Source: Flavobacterium hydrophilum
GTDB lineage: Bacteria; Bacteroidota; Bacteroidia; Flavobacteriales; Flavobacteriaceae
Reading direction: 5' to 3'
Assembly (NCBI RefSeq): GCF_003202405.1
Contig: NZ_QJHL01000001.1
Span: 310,001-374,000, forward strand
DNA: 64,000 bases
Positions 61,683 to 64,000 of this stretch are shown piece by piece. The notes under the pieces are model-generated. The model made no database searches and was not told the origin of the DNA. It saw only the letters and a program-made list of their open reading frames with translations. The position numbers and the translations under genes were made by a program. The stretch's first letter is position 1. Each line of letters opens with the position of its first letter.

Positions 61683-62465
61683 TTAGTTGAATCTTAACCG
61701 TACATAAACATGTTTTATGCCTTTTTTGTCTGATTCTCTTTCATCTATTTCGAGAATGTCGGTTAACGATTTAAGCATCGGGGTGAGTTTTGAGAAACCA
61801 TAATTTCGAGGGTCGAATTCGGGTTTTTTCTTTACAATTAAGTTTCCAACATCACCTAGAAATGCCCAGCCATCATCATCTTCAATGTCTTCAATCGTGG
61901 CTTCAATAAGTTCGATAGTAGCAGCATCGATTTTTGCCAAAGCTTTAGCAGCTGGTTTTTCGACAGGTTTTTTAGAATCTGTTGCTGTAGCAGGTTTTGG
62001 TTTTTTCTTTTGAATTGCACCATCCAAAACCTCGATATATATAAAACGGTCGCAGGCCACAATAAATGAGTTTGGGGTTTTCTTTTCGCCAATGCCAATT
62101 ACTTTCATGCCGGATTCTCTAAGGCGAATAGCTAATCTCGTAAAATCACTATCGCTGGAAACGATACAAAAACCATCTAATTTTCCAGAATATAGCAAAT
62201 CCATAGCATCAATAATCAATGCTGAATCAGATGAGTTTTTTCCAACCGTGTAACTGTATTGCTGAATAGGTGTTATAGCGTGCTCGAGTAAAACGGCTTT
62301 CCATCCGTTAGAATTTGGTTTAGTCCAATCGGCGTAAATTCTTTTTGTTGTTGGGGTTCCAAATTTTGCAATTTCTTCCATCATGCCTTTTACATTGCTA
62401 TAGGGAACGTTGTCGGCATCAATAAGAACGGCTAGTTTAAGCTCTTTAGTATTCGTTAAAGCCAT
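61683..62465 (-). CDS. NYN ribonuclease-like protein with OST-HTH/LOTUS domain
   Basis: 260 residues. An N-terminal NYN (PIN-like) domain carries the acidic residues in VLIDADNVPYSN and SSDSDFTRLA (about residues 13-25 and 102-111), and a C-terminal OST-HTH/LOTUS domain (about 180-258: DDDGWAFLGDVGNLIVKK ... YGFSKLTPMLKSL) binds RNA. A Lys/Ala/Pro-rich linker joins them. Predicted RNA-processing nuclease; target unknown. It is not linked to the repair island. Confidence 0.88.
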   Translation of the reverse strand: MALTNTKELKLAVLIDADNVPYSNVKGMMEEIAKFGTPTTKRIYADWTKPNSNGWKAVLLEHAITPIQQYSYTVGKNSSDSALIIDAMDLLYSGKLDGFCIVSSDSDFTRLAIRLRESGMKVIGIGEKKTPNSFIVACDRFIYIEVLDGAIQKKKPKPATATDSKKPVEKPAAKALAKIDAATIELIEATIEDIEDDDGWAFLGDVGNLIVKKKPEFDPRNYGFSKLTPMLKSLTDILEIDERESDKKGIKHVYVRLRFN

Positions 62466-62702
62466 TATATCAGGTATTAAGATTTTTTGTATAAAGTGTT
62501 TTAAAATTAATAAAAAATAAACAATTAAGAGGGGTAGTTCAGAATTTATAACAACTTTAATTTGTTAGTCTATTTAAAATAAAACTTATATTTTACGAGG
62601 AATTTACTTCAACTCTGAGAACTTTACCTTAAAAGTTTATTAAAGAGACGTTTTGAATCCGAATCATGTTTTAAATTATTATGATACCATAGAATAAATT
62701 TT

Positions 62703-62710
62703 TATTTTTG
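62703..62710 (+). promoter_or_regulatory. -7 element upstream of the AONS-family gene
   Basis: TATTTTTG at 62703-62710 matches TAnnTTTG, 41 bp before the ATG at 62751. No TTG at the expected distance. Confidence 0.4.
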
Positions 62711-62750
62711 CTCGCTGATTAAATTAAAATTATTACTACACTATTATATT

Positions 62751-64000
62751 ATGGTAAAAGATTTATTCGAAAGAATTCAGAACAATAAAGGACCATTAGG
62801 AAAATGGGCTTCACAGGCAGAAGGGTATTTTGTATTTCCAAAATTAGAAGGGGATTTAGGACCAAGAATGAAATTTCAGGGGAAAGAGGTTTTGAACTGG
62901 AGTCTAAACGATTATTTAGGTCTTGCAAACCATCCGGAAGTTCGTAAAGCAGATGCAGATGCTGCGTTACAATTTGGTGCTGCAGCTCCGATGGGTGCGC
63001 GTATGATGAGTGGACATACTAATTATCATGAACAACTAGAAAATGAACTGGCTGCCTTTGTAATGAAAGAATCTGCTTATTTACTGAATTTTGGTTATCA
63101 GGGAATGGTTTCGATCATTGACGCATTGGTTACCAGAAATGATGTTATTGTATATGATGTAGATGGTCACGCTTGTATCATTGATGGAGTTCGTTTGCAC
63201 AGTGGAAAACGTTTTACGTACAAACACAATGATATTGAAAGTATGGAGAAAAACCTGCAGCGTGCTACCAAAATAGCTACAGAAACAGGTGGAGGAATTC
63301 TTTTTATTACCGAAGGTGTTTTTGGAATGCGCGGTCAGCAAGGAAAGCTGAAAGAAATTGTAGAAATGAAAAAGAAATACAATTTCCGTTTACTTGTAGA
63401 TGATGCACATGGTTTTGGTACTCTTGGAAAAACAGGAGCAGGAGCAGGCGAGGAGCAGGGATGTCAGGACGGAATCGATGTTTATTTTTCTACATTTGCG
63501 AAATCGATGGCTAATATTGGTGCTTTTGTAGCTGCTGATAAAGATATTATCGATTATTTAAAGTATAATTTACGCTCTCAAATGTTTGCTAAGGCATTGC
63601 CAATGATTCAGACTATTGGTTCTTTGAAACGTTTGCAATTATTGCGTGATAACCCGGGATTGAAAGATAAATTATGGGAAAATGTAAATACTTTGCAAGG
63701 TGGTTTGAGAAGTAAAGGATTTAATATTGGAGATACAAATACGTGTGTTACTCCGGTTTACCTTGAAGGAAGTGTGCCAGAAGCAATGGTAATGGTGAAT
63801 GATTTAAGAGAGAATTATGGTATTTTCTTATCGATTGTAATTTATCCTGTTATTCCAAAAGGAATGATTTTATTACGTGTTATTCCTACAGCCTCACATA
63901 CATTAGATGACATTGCTGAAACATTGACTGCTTTTGAAGCGATTCGTGAAAAATTAGTAAATGGGACATACAAAGAAATTGCCAGCAGAACTACAGTTGA
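62751..64000 (+). CDS. AONS-family PLP acyltransferase (serine palmitoyltransferase-like), 3-prime end cut
   Basis: At least 416 residues; the frame runs off the window. The fold-type I PLP signature is present: SLNDYLGLANHPEV, FNFGYQGM-type substrate region, DVDGHACIIDG (stacking His), LLVDDAHGFGTLG (Asp) and TFAKSMANIGAF with the PLP Lys. This alpha-oxoamine synthase group condenses an amino acid with acyl-CoA or acyl-ACP. In Bacteroidota such proteins include serine palmitoyltransferase and the cysteate acyltransferase of sulfonolipid synthesis; which one this is cannot be decided by eye. Confidence 0.88.
   Translation, partial: MVKDLFERIQNNKGPLGKWASQAEGYFVFPKLEGDLGPRMKFQGKEVLNWSLNDYLGLANHPEVRKADADAALQFGAAAPMGARMMSGHTNYHEQLENELAAFVMKESAYLLNFGYQGMVSIIDALVTRNDVIVYDVDGHACIIDGVRLHSGKRFTYKHNDIESMEKNLQRATKIATETGGGILFITEGVFGMRGQQGKLKEIVEMKKKYNFRLLVDDAHGFGTLGKTGAGAGEEQGCQDGIDVYFSTFAKSMANIGAFVAADKDIIDYLKYNLRSQMFAKALPMIQTIGSLKRLQLLRDNPGLKDKLWENVNTLQGGLRSKGFNIGDTNTCVTPVYLEGSVPEAMVMVNDLRENYGIFLSIVIYPVIPKGMILLRVIPTASHTLDDIAETLTAFEAIREKLVNGTYKEIASRTTV

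Overview
The window looks like chromosome of a Flavobacterium or close relative (Bacteroidota). The DNA is AT-rich. Several genes carry the flavobacterial promoter pattern TTG-N17to23-TAnnTTTG. A subtilase ends in a type IX secretion sorting domain, there is a SusC-type barrel, and many genes belong to families typical of the phylum (DUF3857, DUF3810, DUF4956, MORN/TPR proteins, an AONS-family acyltransferase).

Layout. 1-2306 (minus): a two-component operon encoding a NarL-type regulator, an unknown protein, a 7-TM protein and a sensor kinase cut by the window edge. It is divergent from two unknown genes (2514-3976), and the shared control region holds a 24-bp inverted repeat whose arms sit on the -33 elements. 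4117-20477 (plus): a 16-kb accessory island. It holds two RlaP-type nucleotidyltransferases with a three-gene Lamassu/ABC-3C defence operon between them, a polyvalent-type kinase-like protein, a DUF4132/MolR giant and its small partner, two short promoter-leader-terminator units, two tRNA genes (one divergent), a minimal ATP-dependent RNA ligase, two DEDDh exonucleases and a metallophosphoesterase. This reads as an RNA-repair locus with a DNA-targeting defence cassette inside it. 20541-42671 is mostly housekeeping and envelope genes: acyl-CoA ligase, MORN and TPR proteins, a secreted dikinase-like protein, mnmA, a T9SS subtilase, a TPR-MORN/DUF3857 operon, a Nudix hydrolase, an acyltransferase and an ECF sigma factor with a membrane partner. 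42824-50117 holds a SusC-like barrel without a plug, followed 4 bp later by an alpha-2-macroglobulin-type protein that contains the TonB plug domain and a thioester motif. 50183-64000 holds a DUF3810 protein, PepD, a 36-residue Lys-rich protein, a DEAD-box helicase, RdgB, GH88 with YhcH, twin lipoproteins, a glutamate-synthase-like enzyme, a NYN/LOTUS protein and a truncated AONS-family enzyme.

The two most interesting systems are the RNA-repair/Lamassu island and the split barrel/plug-macroglobulin pair. Family calls come from motifs read by eye; no database search was possible.
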